NCBI GenBank assembly: GCA_905216075.1
Contig: CAJMSO010000138.1
Coordinates: 1 to 5,396, forward strand
Length of the DNA: 5,396 nt
Origin: an uncultured bacterium
GTDB taxonomy: Bacteria > Actinomycetota > Coriobacteriia > Coriobacteriales > Coriobacteriaceae
Direction: 5' to 3'
Positions 5,210 to 5,396 of the stretch are shown one piece after another (within the stretch, counting starts at the first letter, position 1; each line of letters opens with the position of its first letter). The notes below the pieces were generated by a model. That model did not search any database and was not told where the DNA came from. It worked only from the letters and a program-made list of their open reading frames with translations. The position numbers and the translations under genes were made by a program.

Positions 5210-5396
5210 ATGATTTCCATGCGTGAGGCGTATGAGAAGATCGGCGCTAATTATGATGACGCGTGCGCTCGGCTGATGGGCGAGGAAATGCTTGCCCGCT
5301 TTGCCCTCAAGTTTTTGGATGACGAGAGCATGGACAAGCTGGAGGCCGCCATGGCGGCAGGAGACGCCGAAGGTGCGTTTATGGCAGCGCACACGC
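5210..5396 (+). CDS. Hpt (histidine phosphotransfer) domain protein, partial at right edge
   Basis: Sixty-two codons are visible. The sequence is helical. It runs from an N-terminal segment MREAYEKIGANYDDA, through a long amphipathic helix (LARFALKFLDDESMDKLEAAM), to GDAEGAFMAAHT. The final A-A-H-T, with H61, matches the AHT(L/I)KG phospho-His motif of Hpt proteins, and the window ends right at it. The preceding G-D-x-x-x-A-F pattern is also typical. Such proteins relay phosphate between a hybrid kinase and a receiver domain. The receiver in the gene immediately upstream is the obvious candidate partner, with a 24-base gap and the same strand. The ATG at 5210 is chosen because AAGGAG (5194-5199) lies 10 bases upstream; the in-frame ATG at 5219 would be 19 bases away. 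Whether it is a lone Hpt or the front of a larger protein cannot be seen. Confidence 0.8.
   Translation, partial: MISMREAYEKIGANYDDACARLMGEEMLARFALKFLDDESMDKLEAAMAAGDAEGAFMAAHT

Noticed and set aside
4478..5392. 304-codon minus-strand open frame opposite the HD-GYP region
   Set aside because: The plus strand carries intact HD-GYP motifs and an Hpt start across the same bases; the antisense product matches nothing recognisable.

Overview
The window looks like chromosomal DNA from a high-GC, Gram-positive gut anaerobe. The best guess is Collinsella or a near relative (Coriobacteriia). This rests on GC-rich codon use, strong AGGAG-type ribosome binding sites, a methionine aminopeptidase with an N-terminal SEC-C zinc motif, and the general style of the proteins. 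The assignment is from recognition only, with no database search. No rRNA, tRNA, CRISPR array, integrase or transposase gene was seen.

Left half, minus strand (about 1-2060). Reading leftwards from 2060, the first gene is a COG0731-type radical SAM enzyme. A 67-bp element with perfect 20-bp inverted arms follows it. Next comes a SEC-C/type I methionine aminopeptidase (map) with its own likely -10 box and a good intrinsic terminator. After a short palindrome-bearing gap comes the beginning of a GTG-started gene that runs off the left edge, probably a D-2-hydroxyacid dehydrogenase. These look like separately transcribed housekeeping or accessory-metabolism genes rather than one operon.

Centre (2061-3304). 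A 235-bp divergent gap separates the radical SAM gene from a plus-strand alpha/beta-hydrolase (2296-3093). A 211-bp gap then holds three TGTTAC/GTAACA-like palindromic motifs. These are candidate operators for the following signalling operon.

Right half, plus strand (3305-5396). A 626-residue signalling protein carries, in order, a Cys-containing PAS-like N-terminus, a degenerate GGDEF domain, a central receiver domain and an intact C-terminal HD-GYP domain. In the GGDEF domain the signature reads GCDKF, but the RxxD inhibitory site is kept. Twenty-four bases downstream begins an Hpt (histidine phosphotransfer) protein, cut by the window edge at its phospho-accepting His. Together they suggest a phosphorelay (kinase not in view, then Hpt, then receiver) that controls c-di-GMP breakdown by HD-GYP, with the dead cyclase domain possibly acting as a c-di-GMP sensor. 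This is the most interesting system in the window. The architecture is read directly from the sequence; the regulatory logic is inference.
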